Shown: one piece after another, positions 38,473 through 46,591 of the stretch | How the letters are laid out: every line of letters starts with the position of its first letter | Position numbering within the stretch: position 1 is the first letter of the stretch | Assembly: GCF_001767395.1 (NCBI RefSeq) | Contig: NZ_CP017014.1 | Coordinates: forward strand, 3,356,501-3,420,500 | Reading direction: 5' to 3' | Origin: Rhodococcus sp. WMMA185 | GTDB lineage: Bacteria > Actinomycetota > Actinomycetes > Mycobacteriales > Mycobacteriaceae | DNA length: 64,000 nt | Program-made: the position numbers and the translations under genes | Notes under the pieces: generated by a model | What the model was told of the DNA's origin: nothing | The model's input: only the letters and a program-made list of their open reading frames with translations | Database searches by the model: none

Positions 38473-39417
38473 ATGGAACTCCGACAGCTTCGCTACTTCC
38501 TCGCGGTCGGCGAGGAGGAAAGCTTCTCACGAGCGGCCCAACGCTGTTTCATCTCGCAGTCCGCGATCAGCCACCAGATCGCGAAACTCGAACGCGAGTT
38601 GGGCACCGACTTGCTCGAACGGTCGACCCGCGCCACACGACTGACCGCAGCAGGCGAGCGATTGATGCCTATCGCCGCCGAGATGATCGGGCTCGAGACG
38701 AAGGCACTGTCGGTGGGTCTCGACCCGCGCAACCGGATGCGCATCAGCGCGAGCATGAGCTTCGCCACGCAGATTCTGGAGGCGATATCACTTGTCCGCG
38801 AAGAATTTCCGCAATTGGACATAGAGTTCATCATCAAGGACTTCACCGAGCGGATGGCCGCGGTCGCGTCCGGCGATGTCGATCTGGCGCTGATCCGGGG
38901 TGGCGTCGATCGGTCCGGACTCGAGACCGTGGAACTCGGGCTCGAGGATCTGGTGATCGTGACCTCGAACAAACATCCACTCTCGGGAAACCCGACCGTG
39001 GAATTGAGCGACCTGGCACCGTATCCCCTGCTCCTACCGCCGCGCAGCAGTCAGATCTTGCTCCACACGGTGATGGAGGATGCGTTTGGGCAGGTCGGGC
39101 AGAAGGTGAAGCTCGGTCCGTCCATTCCGAGCGACCACACGGCTACCCTCGATGTGCTCACCACACCACGATCATGGACCGTCGTCTACGCCGATACCGC
39201 TGACGCAACTCCTCGGAGGGGACTGAGCGTCATGCGAGAGGCGCACGACCGGTTGCGAATTCCCGTCTGCGCAGTCATCCGAAGCGGGGCGGTGACCAGG
39301 CACGAACTCACCCACCTGTTTCGTGCCCTCTCGCAGTCGATCGCGGGACGGGGAGCAGCTACCGAGACCACGTACCGTCCGCTCGACTCAACTGAACAAT
39401 TCGGCCCTGCCCAGTGA
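38473..39417 (+). CDS. LysR-family transcriptional regulator
   Basis: A 314-residue LysR regulator. The N-terminal winged helix is MELRQLRYFLAVGEEESFSR with SQSAISHQIAKLERELGTDL; residues 90-300 form the substrate-binding domain. Start ATG at 38473. It is divergent from ndh. The AT-rich stretch upstream holds two copies of a TCGAAnTTGT-like word (38414 and 38430, 16 bases apart) that could be its binding site. The target is not evident; ndh is the obvious candidate by position. Confidence 0.92.
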   Translation: MELRQLRYFLAVGEEESFSRAAQRCFISQSAISHQIAKLERELGTDLLERSTRATRLTAAGERLMPIAAEMIGLETKALSVGLDPRNRMRISASMSFATQILEAISLVREEFPQLDIEFIIKDFTERMAAVASGDVDLALIRGGVDRSGLETVELGLEDLVIVTSNKHPLSGNPTVELSDLAPYPLLLPPRSSQILLHTVMEDAFGQVGQKVKLGPSIPSDHTATLDVLTTPRSWTVVYADTADATPRRGLSVMREAHDRLRIPVCAVIRSGAVTRHELTHLFRALSQSIAGRGAATETTYRPLDSTEQFGPAQ

Positions 39418-39460
39418 TGTCGCGCCCGTCAGCAGTTGGCGCCACATGCTTCCGCCCGCG

Positions 39461-40402
39461 TCAGGCGCCCATCAGACCGTGCTTTCCGACCCACGTCATC
39501 ACGTGGTCGAGCATCGTGTCGGGGACCTCGAGTTGCGGCGTGTGCCCGACGTCGCTGAGGATCACGCTGTCCCACCGCTCGTTGGCCGCCGCGACCTTCC
39601 TGGCCGCCGCGACCGGCACCAACCTGTCCTTGTCGCCGTGGATGAGAAGGACCGGCTTCTCGATGGACCGCATAGCATCCTGATAGCGTCCCGGACGGGC
39701 CAGGGCGAGCATCAGCGATCGACTGGCCTGGAGGAACGCCGCATCCTGAGACGGCAGTCCTCGCCGGTAGTGGGAGAAGTCGGTAGCCACCTCGAGTACC
39801 TCCTCCGAGGCCCTACTTGGATCGGCGAAGCACAAATCGACCATTCGCTCGACCAACTGCCGGTCCGTCAAATTCCTACTCGCGAATCGCAGGTATCCCT
39901 CTCCCACGAAGGGTATGAACTGCAACGCGAACTGCAACGCGACCTGAGGGTCTGGCAACCGCTGCCCAACCGGCAGTGCAGGATTGACGAGAACCAGGCC
40001 GGAGATCACCCCCGGGTTCGCTGCCGCTTCGAAGGCCGAGATCATTCCGCCCATCGAATTCCCCATCAGGATCACCGGGGCGCCGACCACATCATGCAGG
40101 AAGCGGTGCAGCACTTTTGCGTTCGCATCGATCCCCGCCTGGCGCCCACCAGCGGCGCTGAGACCGAAACCCGGGAGATCTACCGTCAGTACCCGTGCAT
40201 GTCGCGCCAGAATCGGTGCGACACGGACCCAATTGAGGTGTGAACCACCGAGCCCGTGAACCATGACCACGGGAGGAGACTCGTTGTCGCTATCGCCGTA
40301 CTCCACCCAGTGAATAGGTCCGTCGATATCGATTACGCTGCCGGAGCCACCCCACCGCTCGGTGAACGTCGGAAGTTCTCCAACCCTCTCGGGATCACGC
40401 AT
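39461..40402 (-). CDS. Alpha/beta hydrolase
   Basis: A 313-residue alpha/beta hydrolase. Oxyanion segment VMVHGLGGSHLNW, nucleophile Ser in LMGNSMGGMIS, acid in HGDKDRLVP and His in SDVGHTPQLE. Resembles meta-cleavage and esterase-type hydrolases without clear substrate. The ATG at 40402 is used; the longer frame upstream translates a tandem repeat and is not credible. A short duplication inside the gene gives QFALQF. It converges on the LysR gene. Confidence 0.86.
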   Translation of the reverse strand: MRDPERVGELPTFTERWGGSGSVIDIDGPIHWVEYGDSDNESPPVVMVHGLGGSHLNWVRVAPILARHARVLTVDLPGFGLSAAGGRQAGIDANAKVLHRFLHDVVGAPVILMGNSMGGMISAFEAAANPGVISGLVLVNPALPVGQRLPDPQVALQFALQFIPFVGEGYLRFASRNLTDRQLVERMVDLCFADPSRASEEVLEVATDFSHYRRGLPSQDAAFLQASRSLMLALARPGRYQDAMRSIEKPVLLIHGDKDRLVPVAAARKVAAANERWDSVILSDVGHTPQLEVPDTMLDHVMTWVGKHGLMGA

Positions 40403-40430
40403 GTGTCCGTCCCATCCCGGCTTGCGCCGT

Positions 40431-40480
40431 GTCGAAACCATTCGGTCGAAACCATTCGGTCGAAACCTTTGGGTCGAAAA
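40431..40480. repeat. Tandem 14-bp repeats upstream of the alpha/beta hydrolase
   Basis: The unit GTCGAAACCATTCG occurs at 40431-40444 and 40445-40458, followed by a diverged copy (40459-40472) and a partial copy ending about 40480. The array starts 28 bases upstream of the hydrolase start, where operator or promoter elements would be expected. Confidence 0.85.
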
Positions 40481-40523
40481 CACTGGCCAGTGTACGACGC
40501 ATCAGGACCAGTAGTGTGGACAT

Positions 40524-41219
40524 ATGCCATGTGACCCAGGGTCACCCCCGATAAGGGTGCAGGTTGGTGGTGTCCTGCTTGCGGCCGGCGCCGGTAAGCG
40601 CATGGGCATGCCCAAGGCCCTCGTCATCGGCGAAGACCGACAGCCGTGGCTTGCACGCGGCGTCCGGGTGCTGGCGGAAGCGGGATGCGACCCCGTCGTC
40701 GTGGTGCTCGGCGCCCGCGCAGAGGAGGCGCAGAGCCTACTTCCCGACGACATCCCGGTCACAGTCGGGATCGCGGAAGACTGGCAGTCAGGTTTGTCCG
40801 CATCCCTAGGCCGGGGCCTGGTGGTCGCCACGACCTTCGAGCACCTCGACGCTGTCATCGTCACACTCGTAGACCTCCCCGACCTCGAGGCCGACGCCGT
40901 CGAACGGCTGGCGACCGTGCCACCACTCGACGCCCGGTCAGCACTGCGCCAGGCCCGCTACGGCGGCGCACCGGGCCATCCCGTTCTGATCGGCCGGGAT
41001 CACTGGGCACCGTTGCAGCGCAGCCTCACCGGCGACTCCGGGGCACGGAAGTATCTGATCGCACACGACGTCGAGATGGTCGATTGCTCCGATCTAGGAT
41101 CTGGGCGCGACGTCGACTCACCGACTGACCGCCTTGTTGTAGCGCCGAACCGCGAAGGGAACGAAGATCACCAGCAGGGCCGCCGACCACGCCAGCGAGG
41201 CGATGACGGGGTTCTGTAG
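40524..41219 (+). CDS. MobA-like NTP transferase, molybdenum cofactor cytidylyl/guanylyltransferase type
   Basis: A 231-residue nucleotidyltransferase. The NTP motif is GGVLLAAGAGKRMGMPKAL, the metal motif is VTLVDLPDLEADAV, and GRDVDSPTD matches the usual terminal motif. Such enzymes attach CMP or GMP to molybdopterin, needed by the xanthine dehydrogenase-type enzyme 4 kb away. The true start may be GTG at 40557, which fits the family N-terminus better; the ATG at 40524 adds eleven unusual residues. GTGACC/GGTCAC at 40531-40545 is a perfect inverted repeat and would then be upstream of the gene. The 3' end overlaps the convergent permease gene by 102 bases. Confidence 0.78.
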   Translation: MPCDPGSPPIRVQVGGVLLAAGAGKRMGMPKALVIGEDRQPWLARGVRVLAEAGCDPVVVVLGARAEEAQSLLPDDIPVTVGIAEDWQSGLSASLGRGLVVATTFEHLDAVIVTLVDLPDLEADAVERLATVPPLDARSALRQARYGGAPGHPVLIGRDHWAPLQRSLTGDSGARKYLIAHDVEMVDCSDLGSGRDVDSPTDRLVVAPNREGNEDHQQGRRPRQRGDDGVL

Positions 41220-41936
41220 CGGCCACGCGTCGGGAACCACCATGGCGGGGTTGGTGTTTCCGAATAGCTCCCGCACGGCCTGTGTCACGGCGGACACCGG
41301 ATTCCATTCCGCGATCACCTTCAACGGACCGGGCAGGTCCGTCGTCTGGACGAACGTGTTCGCGATGAACGAGAGCGGGAAGATCACGATGAAACTCGCG
41401 TTATTGAAAACCTCCGGAGTTCGAATCCACATTCCTACCACCGCCATTACCCAGGACAACGCGTATGCGAACAGCAGCAGGAGCAGATAGCCGAGAGCAA
41501 CCTCGCCGATACTCGAATGGGTACGCCAACCGATGATCAGCCCTGTCAATGACATCACCACGAGACTGACGACGTTGATGAGCACGTCGGTTGACGTGCG
41601 GCCGATCAGAACCGCGGACGGAGCCATCGGCAACGACCGGAACCTGTCGATGATCCCCTTCTGCAGATCCTCGACCATGCCGAGGCCCGTCCAAGTGGAA
41701 CCGAAAATAACTGTCTGAGTAAAGATTCCGGCGATCAAGAACTCTCGATACGACATGCCCGGTACCTGGATGGCACTACCGAACACGTACGCGAACAGCA
41801 GTACGAACATGATCGGCGACAGCGTCGTGAAGACGATGAGATCGGGCACGCGCTTGATCTTGATCATGTTGCGCTTGGCGATGGTGAGCCCATCGGCGAT
41901 CGCGGTGTGCGCGGAAGCAGTCTGCTGCGCAGTCAT
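41118..41936 (-). CDS. ABC-2 type transporter permease, DrrB-like
   Basis: A 272-residue membrane protein with six spans of the ABC-2 family used in daunorubicin-type drug exporters. Typical segments are PDLIVFTTLSPIMFVLLFAY, GMVEDLQKGIIDRFRSLPMA and PEVFNNASFIVIFPLSFIANT. It pairs with the ATPase whose stop overlaps its start by four bases. Expected role is export of a hydrophobic drug or lipid. Its last 102 bases overlap the convergent nucleotidyltransferase gene. Confidence 0.93.
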   Translation of the reverse strand: MTAQQTASAHTAIADGLTIAKRNMIKIKRVPDLIVFTTLSPIMFVLLFAYVFGSAIQVPGMSYREFLIAGIFTQTVIFGSTWTGLGMVEDLQKGIIDRFRSLPMAPSAVLIGRTSTDVLINVVSLVVMSLTGLIIGWRTHSSIGEVALGYLLLLLFAYALSWVMAVVGMWIRTPEVFNNASFIVIFPLSFIANTFVQTTDLPGPLKVIAEWNPVSAVTQAVRELFGNTNPAMVVPDAWPLQNPVIASLAWSAALLVIFVPFAVRRYNKAVSR

Positions 41937-42889
41937 CGAACGTGCTCCTCTTCTGCCTCGTGCCCGGTCAGGGTGAGAAAGACATCGTCTAGCGTTGGGC
42001 GGCGCAGGCCCACGTCGAACACTTTCACTCCTCGATTCGTCAGTCGGCCAAGTGCCTCGACGAGGGTGTCCGATCCCCCGGACACCGGCACCGTCACCCG
42101 CCGGATGTTGTCGTCGATGTGGATGTCACCGACCGCCAGCGATACCAATTCCTCACGCACAACCGAAAGGTCGATCCCCTCGCGGACACTCAGTTCGATA
42201 CGCTCGCCGCCCACTCGGTTCTTCAGTTCGTCGGCGGTCCCGCGGGCGATCACAGAACCGTGGTCGATGACCGCGATCTGGTCGGCGAGACGTTCCGCTT
42301 CCTCCATGTACTGCGTCGTGAGCAGCAAGGTGGCGCCTTTCGCGACAAGGTCGTCGATGACGTCCCACAGCGCCAGCCGAGCTCGGGGATCGAGTCCGGT
42401 GGTCGGTTCGTCCAGGAACAGCACCTCGGGCTCCGCCACGAGCGCCCCCGCAAGGTCGAGGCGTCGACGCATCCCACCCGAGTAGCCCTTGACCGGGCGG
42501 TCACCCGCCTCGACCAGATCGAATTGTTCGAGCAGCTCACGTGCGCGGGCCTTACTTCGTTTGGCCCCGAGGTGGTAGAGCCGACCAACCATTTCCAGGT
42601 TCTCGAAACCGGTGAGATACTCGTCGACTGCTGCGTACTGCCCCGATGCGCCGATCCGCGATCGCAGCACTCGGGCGTCGCGGACCACGTCCAGACCTGC
42701 GACCTCAGCATGACCCCCGTCTGGGACCAGAAGCGTGGTGAAGACCCGCACCGCCGTCGTCTTACCCGCCCCGTTCGGCCCGAGCAACGCCGTCACGGTT
42801 CCCGCCGCAACCGTAAGATCAATCCCTCCGAGTGCTGTAACGTCGCCGTACCGCTTGACCAAGCCCTCTGCGGTAATTGCATCGACCAT
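41933..42889 (-). CDS. ABC transporter ATP-binding protein, DrrA-like
   Basis: A 318-residue ATPase. Walker A is GPNGAGKTTAVR, the signature is YSGGMRRRLDLAGALV, Walker B is VLFLDEPTTGLDPRARLALW, and the switch His is in LLLTTQYMEEAERLAD. The C-terminal 80 residues are the DrrA-type extension. Start ATG at 42889. First gene of the two-gene exporter operon; an inverted repeat at 42942-42972 may be its operator. Confidence 0.94.
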   Translation of the reverse strand: MVDAITAEGLVKRYGDVTALGGIDLTVAAGTVTALLGPNGAGKTTAVRVFTTLLVPDGGHAEVAGLDVVRDARVLRSRIGASGQYAAVDEYLTGFENLEMVGRLYHLGAKRSKARARELLEQFDLVEAGDRPVKGYSGGMRRRLDLAGALVAEPEVLFLDEPTTGLDPRARLALWDVIDDLVAKGATLLLTTQYMEEAERLADQIAVIDHGSVIARGTADELKNRVGGERIELSVREGIDLSVVREELVSLAVGDIHIDDNIRRVTVPVSGGSDTLVEALGRLTNRGVKVFDVGLRRPTLDDVFLTLTGHEAEEEHVR

Positions 42890-42941
42890 CAGCAGTTCTC
42901 CTCCGTCGGCATATGGACACAGTGTGACTCGAGGCCCCGAC

Positions 42942-42972
42942 AGGTTGCATACGGTTCGAGACAGTGCAACCT
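42942..42972. promoter_or_regulatory. Inverted repeat upstream of the ABC exporter operon
   Basis: AGGTTGCA (42942-42949) and TGCAACCT (42965-42972) are perfect inverted arms separated by 15 bases, about 50 bases upstream of the ATPase start. This is a likely operator; no regulator gene is adjacent. The rest of the 42890-43092 gap holds TCTGATATCAGA (43078-43089), a palindrome just before the beta-lactamase-like gene. Confidence 0.45.
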
Positions 42973-43092
42973 TGCCCTTCTATCCGGGCCGACCTGACGA
43001 GCATGCCATCTCATGTAGCCTGCAACGAGTGATCCCCTGCTGCTAGGAAATTCCATTGATCCGCTATTTCCAAGACGTCTGATATCAGAGCA

Positions 43093-44094
43093 ATGTCTCG
43101 ATCAACTTTGACGATAGGCCTGACCTGTTTGGCGGCCGCTGCTACAACTCTCGTGCCCGCGACACCAGCCATAGCGGCGGAATCGACTAGCTCTGCTGGA
43201 ATTGGATCTTCGGTTCTTCCAATCGGGATCGAGACCAGCTTCGAAGTTTTCGATCGGACTACTGGCGAAACGACAGTGGCGTTCGATTCTCACAAACAGT
43301 ACAGATCTGCGTCGGTAGTGAAACTGCTGATTGCGTTGGACTACCTTGAAGGGCTCGGGGAGGATTTCCGTGTTCCGCCCGAGGACTTGGCGCAGTTGCA
43401 ACCGATGCTGAGGTCAAGTGATGACACTGCCGCATCGTACTTTTGGGTGAAGAACGGGTGGGAGGAAATAGTCGAGAGGATGGTCGCCAAGCTTGACCTC
43501 ACCGACACTGCACCACCCGCTGACCGAGGACAGTGGGGCTACACCGCCATCAGCGCTTCCGATGTAGTGAAGATTTACCGATACATCCTGGACGACGCCT
43601 CACCACAGGTTCGTTCCATAATCATGGACAATCTTCGTCAATCGACCAAATGCGGAAACGACGGCTTCGATCAGTACTTCGGTATCGCTCGAGCGGCACC
43701 GCCACCCTGGGCAATCAAACAAGGTTGGTCGGGATTCGGTGACGCACCATCTATACCGTGCACCCCCGCCAATCCCCTTCCACCCGATCCGTTCGATGAA
43801 GCCCCGGTCCAAGCAGACAACGCCGCGACTCCGGATGTTCTTGCCGATGTTTCACAGGATGGAATTCCGTCCGTCTCGGCTCGAGACTCGACAGAGTCGG
43901 CCGGACCAGATATCGACGTGAACAAAGCGGCAATGCACACGACCGGCACCTTGGGTGAGGACAACGACACGATCGTCGTAGTCCTCACCCTGGAACCTAG
44001 CAATACGTCTTGGGACGAATCAGCTCAACGGATCTCGCTGATCACCAAAGGAGTCCTCGGCGCAAGTTCCCTGGACATTCTCGCCAGCAGTTGA
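43093..44094 (+). CDS. Secreted beta-lactamase-like serine hydrolase
   Basis: A 333-residue protein with a signal peptide (MSRSTLTIGLTCLAAAATTL, likely cleavage after AIAA). The penicillin-binding SxxK motif is in YRSASVVKLLIALDYL; SSDDTAAS stands where class A beta-lactamases have SDN; IKQGWSGFG stands where KTG is expected. An acidic, proline-rich insertion of about 60 residues follows that strand, before TTGTLGEDNDTIVVVLTLEP. The motifs are degenerate, so beta-lactam hydrolysis is uncertain. Codons are visibly less GC-rich than in neighbours, suggesting a different origin. Confidence 0.75.
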   Translation: MSRSTLTIGLTCLAAAATTLVPATPAIAAESTSSAGIGSSVLPIGIETSFEVFDRTTGETTVAFDSHKQYRSASVVKLLIALDYLEGLGEDFRVPPEDLAQLQPMLRSSDDTAASYFWVKNGWEEIVERMVAKLDLTDTAPPADRGQWGYTAISASDVVKIYRYILDDASPQVRSIIMDNLRQSTKCGNDGFDQYFGIARAAPPPWAIKQGWSGFGDAPSIPCTPANPLPPDPFDEAPVQADNAATPDVLADVSQDGIPSVSARDSTESAGPDIDVNKAAMHTTGTLGEDNDTIVVVLTLEPSNTSWDESAQRISLITKGVLGASSLDILASS

Positions 44095-44163
44095 GATCAA
44101 TTCTCTCGAAGCCTCCATTTCCGAATATCTGACGATCACGTCTGCCGTTGACGCCGTGCGATA

Positions 44164-44177
44164 TGTAATATGTCACA
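44164..44177. promoter_or_regulatory. Operator candidate upstream of the AGCS symporter
   Basis: TGTAATATGTCACA is a near-palindrome of TGTRAYAT half-sites, 89 bases upstream of the symporter start. Its reverse complement, TGTGACATATTACA, differs from the site at 46564 at two bases. Confidence 0.6.
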
Positions 44178-44266
44178 CGGCACGAACGGCGTCCTGAACC
44201 CACTCGAAGCTCGCGAACGGTGACAACGGTCCCGTCGACGGACACCGCCGAAGAAAGAAGTTCTTC

Positions 44267-45754
44267 ATGGAAATTCTCACGGCGATCAATGACCTCATCT
44301 GGAACCCCATGGCCTACTTGGCTCTGGGCGTAGGACTGTTCTTCACCGCTCTGACTGCGGGCGTCCAGTTTCGACGAATCCCGGACATGTTCCGTGTCAT
44401 GCGCGAGAAAAAAACCGATGCAGCCGGTATCGCGCCGGCGCAGGCCCTGCTCTTGACACTGTCGAGTCGCGTCGGCGTCGGCAACCTGGCCGGCGTCGGA
44501 ACCGCCCTCGCCGCGGGCGGGCCAGGTGCGCTCTTTTGGATGGTCGTCGTGGGCTTTGTCGGGTCCGCAGCCGCCTTCGCCGAATCTCTTCTGGCGCAGG
44601 TATACAAGCGCAAGATCGACGGCGAACAGCGCGGCGGAATCCCGTTCTACATAGAGCACGGCCTTCGGCTCAAGTGGCTGGCGGTGATCGTCGCGACGAT
44701 AACTCTGGTGGGCTATGGCTTCGTCTTTCCCGGTGTGCAGTCGAACAACATCGCGTCAGCCTTCGAAGGTGCGTTCAACGTTCCCGTCTGGCTGACCGCA
44801 ATTGTGGTGACCGCACTGTTCGCGTTCGTGATCATCGGTGGAACCCGCCGCATCGTGCGCACCGCGGAGGTCGCGATTCCCTTCATGGCGCTCGGCTACG
44901 TGCTCGCGTCAGCGATCATCATCGCGCTGAACGCGGATCTTGTACTGCCGACCATGCAACTTATTCTGAGCAGCGCCTTCGGCACTCATCAGATCTTCGG
45001 CGGTATCGCCGGTGCCGCACTGGCCTGGGGAGTTAGGCGCGCGGTCTTCTCCAGCGTGGCGGGCGTCGGTGAAGGCACGTTCGGGGCTGCGGCCGCTTCG
45101 GTGACCCACCCGGCCAAACAGGGCTTCGTTCAATCGTTCTCGGTATTCATCGACACAGTGGTCGTCTGCAACGCAACCGGCATCATGATCCTGATCACCG
45201 GTTCATACAATGTCGTTGCACCAGGCGGGGAGATCCTGTTGTCGAACAACGACCTCGAGGCAGGTCCGGCCTACGTACAGGCGGCAGTCGACTCCATCAC
45301 CGCCGGATTCGGTCCTGGGTTCATCGCCATCGCTCTCTTCTTCTTCGCCTTCACCACCCTGGTGGCGTTCTACTACATCGCGAACACCAACCTGACCTAT
45401 CTGTTCAAAAAGGACCACGGCGCGCAGAAGATGTTCCTGAAGATCGGGATGCTGGCGATCACGTTCTACGGATGTGTGGAATCCGCCGATGTCATCTGGG
45501 CGGTCGGGGACATCGGCTACGGATCCCTCGGCTGGCTCAACATGATCGCCATCGTGCTGCTGGCTCCGGTGGTGTGGAAGGTCCTGCGCGACTACGACGC
45601 GCAACGCAAGCAAGGCCTCGATCCGAGTTTCGACCCCACACGACTAGGCATCTCCGGTGCCGACTTCTGGGTCAGCGGGAGACGCACGAAAGACGCAGAC
45701 AACGGCGCGTTGTCGGGCTCGGACTCTACCGTTCCCGAGTCCCCGGACCGATAG
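44267..45754 (+). CDS. Alanine/glycine:cation symporter family (AGCS) transporter
   Basis: A 495-residue sodium:amino-acid symporter with about eleven membrane spans. Family marks include LALGVGLFFTALTAGVQFRR, LSSRVGVGNLAGVGTAL and AAFAESLLAQVYKRK. AGCS proteins carry alanine, glycine and D-amino acids with sodium or protons. Placed before the regulator and enzymes of hydroxyproline breakdown, and sharing an operator with them, it is a candidate hydroxyproline importer. Start ATG at 44267 after AAGAAAG. A small hairpin follows the stop. Confidence 0.93.
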   Translation: MEILTAINDLIWNPMAYLALGVGLFFTALTAGVQFRRIPDMFRVMREKKTDAAGIAPAQALLLTLSSRVGVGNLAGVGTALAAGGPGALFWMVVVGFVGSAAAFAESLLAQVYKRKIDGEQRGGIPFYIEHGLRLKWLAVIVATITLVGYGFVFPGVQSNNIASAFEGAFNVPVWLTAIVVTALFAFVIIGGTRRIVRTAEVAIPFMALGYVLASAIIIALNADLVLPTMQLILSSAFGTHQIFGGIAGAALAWGVRRAVFSSVAGVGEGTFGAAAASVTHPAKQGFVQSFSVFIDTVVVCNATGIMILITGSYNVVAPGGEILLSNNDLEAGPAYVQAAVDSITAGFGPGFIAIALFFFAFTTLVAFYYIANTNLTYLFKKDHGAQKMFLKIGMLAITFYGCVESADVIWAVGDIGYGSLGWLNMIAIVLLAPVVWKVLRDYDAQRKQGLDPSFDPTRLGISGADFWVSGRRTKDADNGALSGSDSTVPESPDR

Positions 45755-45770
45755 CGCGCACCGCTGCGCG
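45755..45770. terminator. Short hairpin after the AGCS gene
   Basis: CGCGCA (45755-45760) and TGCGCG (45765-45770) pair around a four-base loop immediately after the stop codon. Possible weak terminator separating the transporter from the regulator gene. Confidence 0.35.
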
Positions 45771-45817
45771 GCCTCAGGGCCGAGTAAGGTGTCACACATC
45801 GATCTGAGGGAGGCAGA

Positions 45818-46510
45818 GTGACGAGTTGGATGACGACCCGGATCGAGCCGGGGCAGAGTCTGCGGGAGCAAATCGAGGACTCACTTTCTGCCGCGATCAT
45901 CGCCGGGCAGATCATGCCGCAGTCGCTGCTCACCGTTCCGGTCCTGGCACAACAGTATGAGGTGTCGGCGACGCCGGTGCGTGAGGCGATGCTCGAGCTC
46001 GCGCGTCGCGGCTTCGTGGTTCCGGTCCGGAACAAGGGCTTTCGGGTGCGTGAAGTCGGGCGCGACGAGCTCCGTCACCTCGTGCAGGCTCGTTCGCTGC
46101 TCGAGTGCCCGACCATGATCGAGGTCGCGTCCGTATTCGGCGCGAGTCATCGGCCTCGATTCGATGCACTGGTCGAGACGATTCGGGAATCGGCCCGCAA
46201 ACGAGACTTCGCGACCTATGTCCGGACGGACCGCGAATTTCACCTCGGGCTACTCGGCCTCCTCGGAAATCCTGTACTGCTCGACGTTGTGGGCATGTTG
46301 CGGGACCGGACCCGTACGGTCGGTATCGCCTCCAAAATCACCCCCGAGCAACTGTCCGCATCGATCGAGGAACATGCGGAACTGCTCGACTTGCTCGAGG
46401 ACGGCAACGGACCAGCAGCCGCAGCCCTGATGGAACGGCATGTAGGGCACGTCCTCGGGTGGTGGAGCGGTACGGAAGAGAAACTGGGCAGCCCGGCACA
46501 GTCGAGCTGA
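45818..46510 (+). CDS. GntR-family regulator, FCD subfamily, of the hydroxyproline island
   Basis: A 230-residue GntR regulator. The winged helix holds QYEVSATPVREAMLELARRG; the FCD domain has the metal-site pattern DREFHLGL and EEHAELLDLL. The GTG at 45818 has GAGGGAGG upstream. It lies between the symporter and the catabolic operon and is the likely ligand of the TGTRAYAT sites at 44164 and 46564, with hydroxyproline or a pathway intermediate as inducer. Confidence 0.92.
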   Translation: MTSWMTTRIEPGQSLREQIEDSLSAAIIAGQIMPQSLLTVPVLAQQYEVSATPVREAMLELARRGFVVPVRNKGFRVREVGRDELRHLVQARSLLECPTMIEVASVFGASHRPRFDALVETIRESARKRDFATYVRTDREFHLGLLGLLGNPVLLDVVGMLRDRTRTVGIASKITPEQLSASIEEHAELLDLLEDGNGPAAAALMERHVGHVLGWWSGTEEKLGSPAQSS

Positions 46511-46563
46511 CCAGCCGAAACCAAACGCACTCTGGCGATCTCAACCTATCCGCATCGGTAATG

Positions 46564-46577
46564 TGTGATATATTACC
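46564..46577. promoter_or_regulatory. Operator candidate upstream of the hydroxyproline catabolic operon
   Basis: TGTGATATATTACC, 14 bases upstream of the first catabolic gene start, matches the reverse complement of the 44164 site at 12 of 14 positions. It would block the promoter or early leader. Confidence 0.65.
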
Positions 46578-46591
46578 TGCGAGGAGGTCGC

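Noticed and set aside
40524-40556. Firm assignment of the nucleotidyltransferase start at ATG 40524
   Set aside because: The eleven extra residues do not resemble the family and include an inverted repeat; the start is left open between 40524 and 40557.
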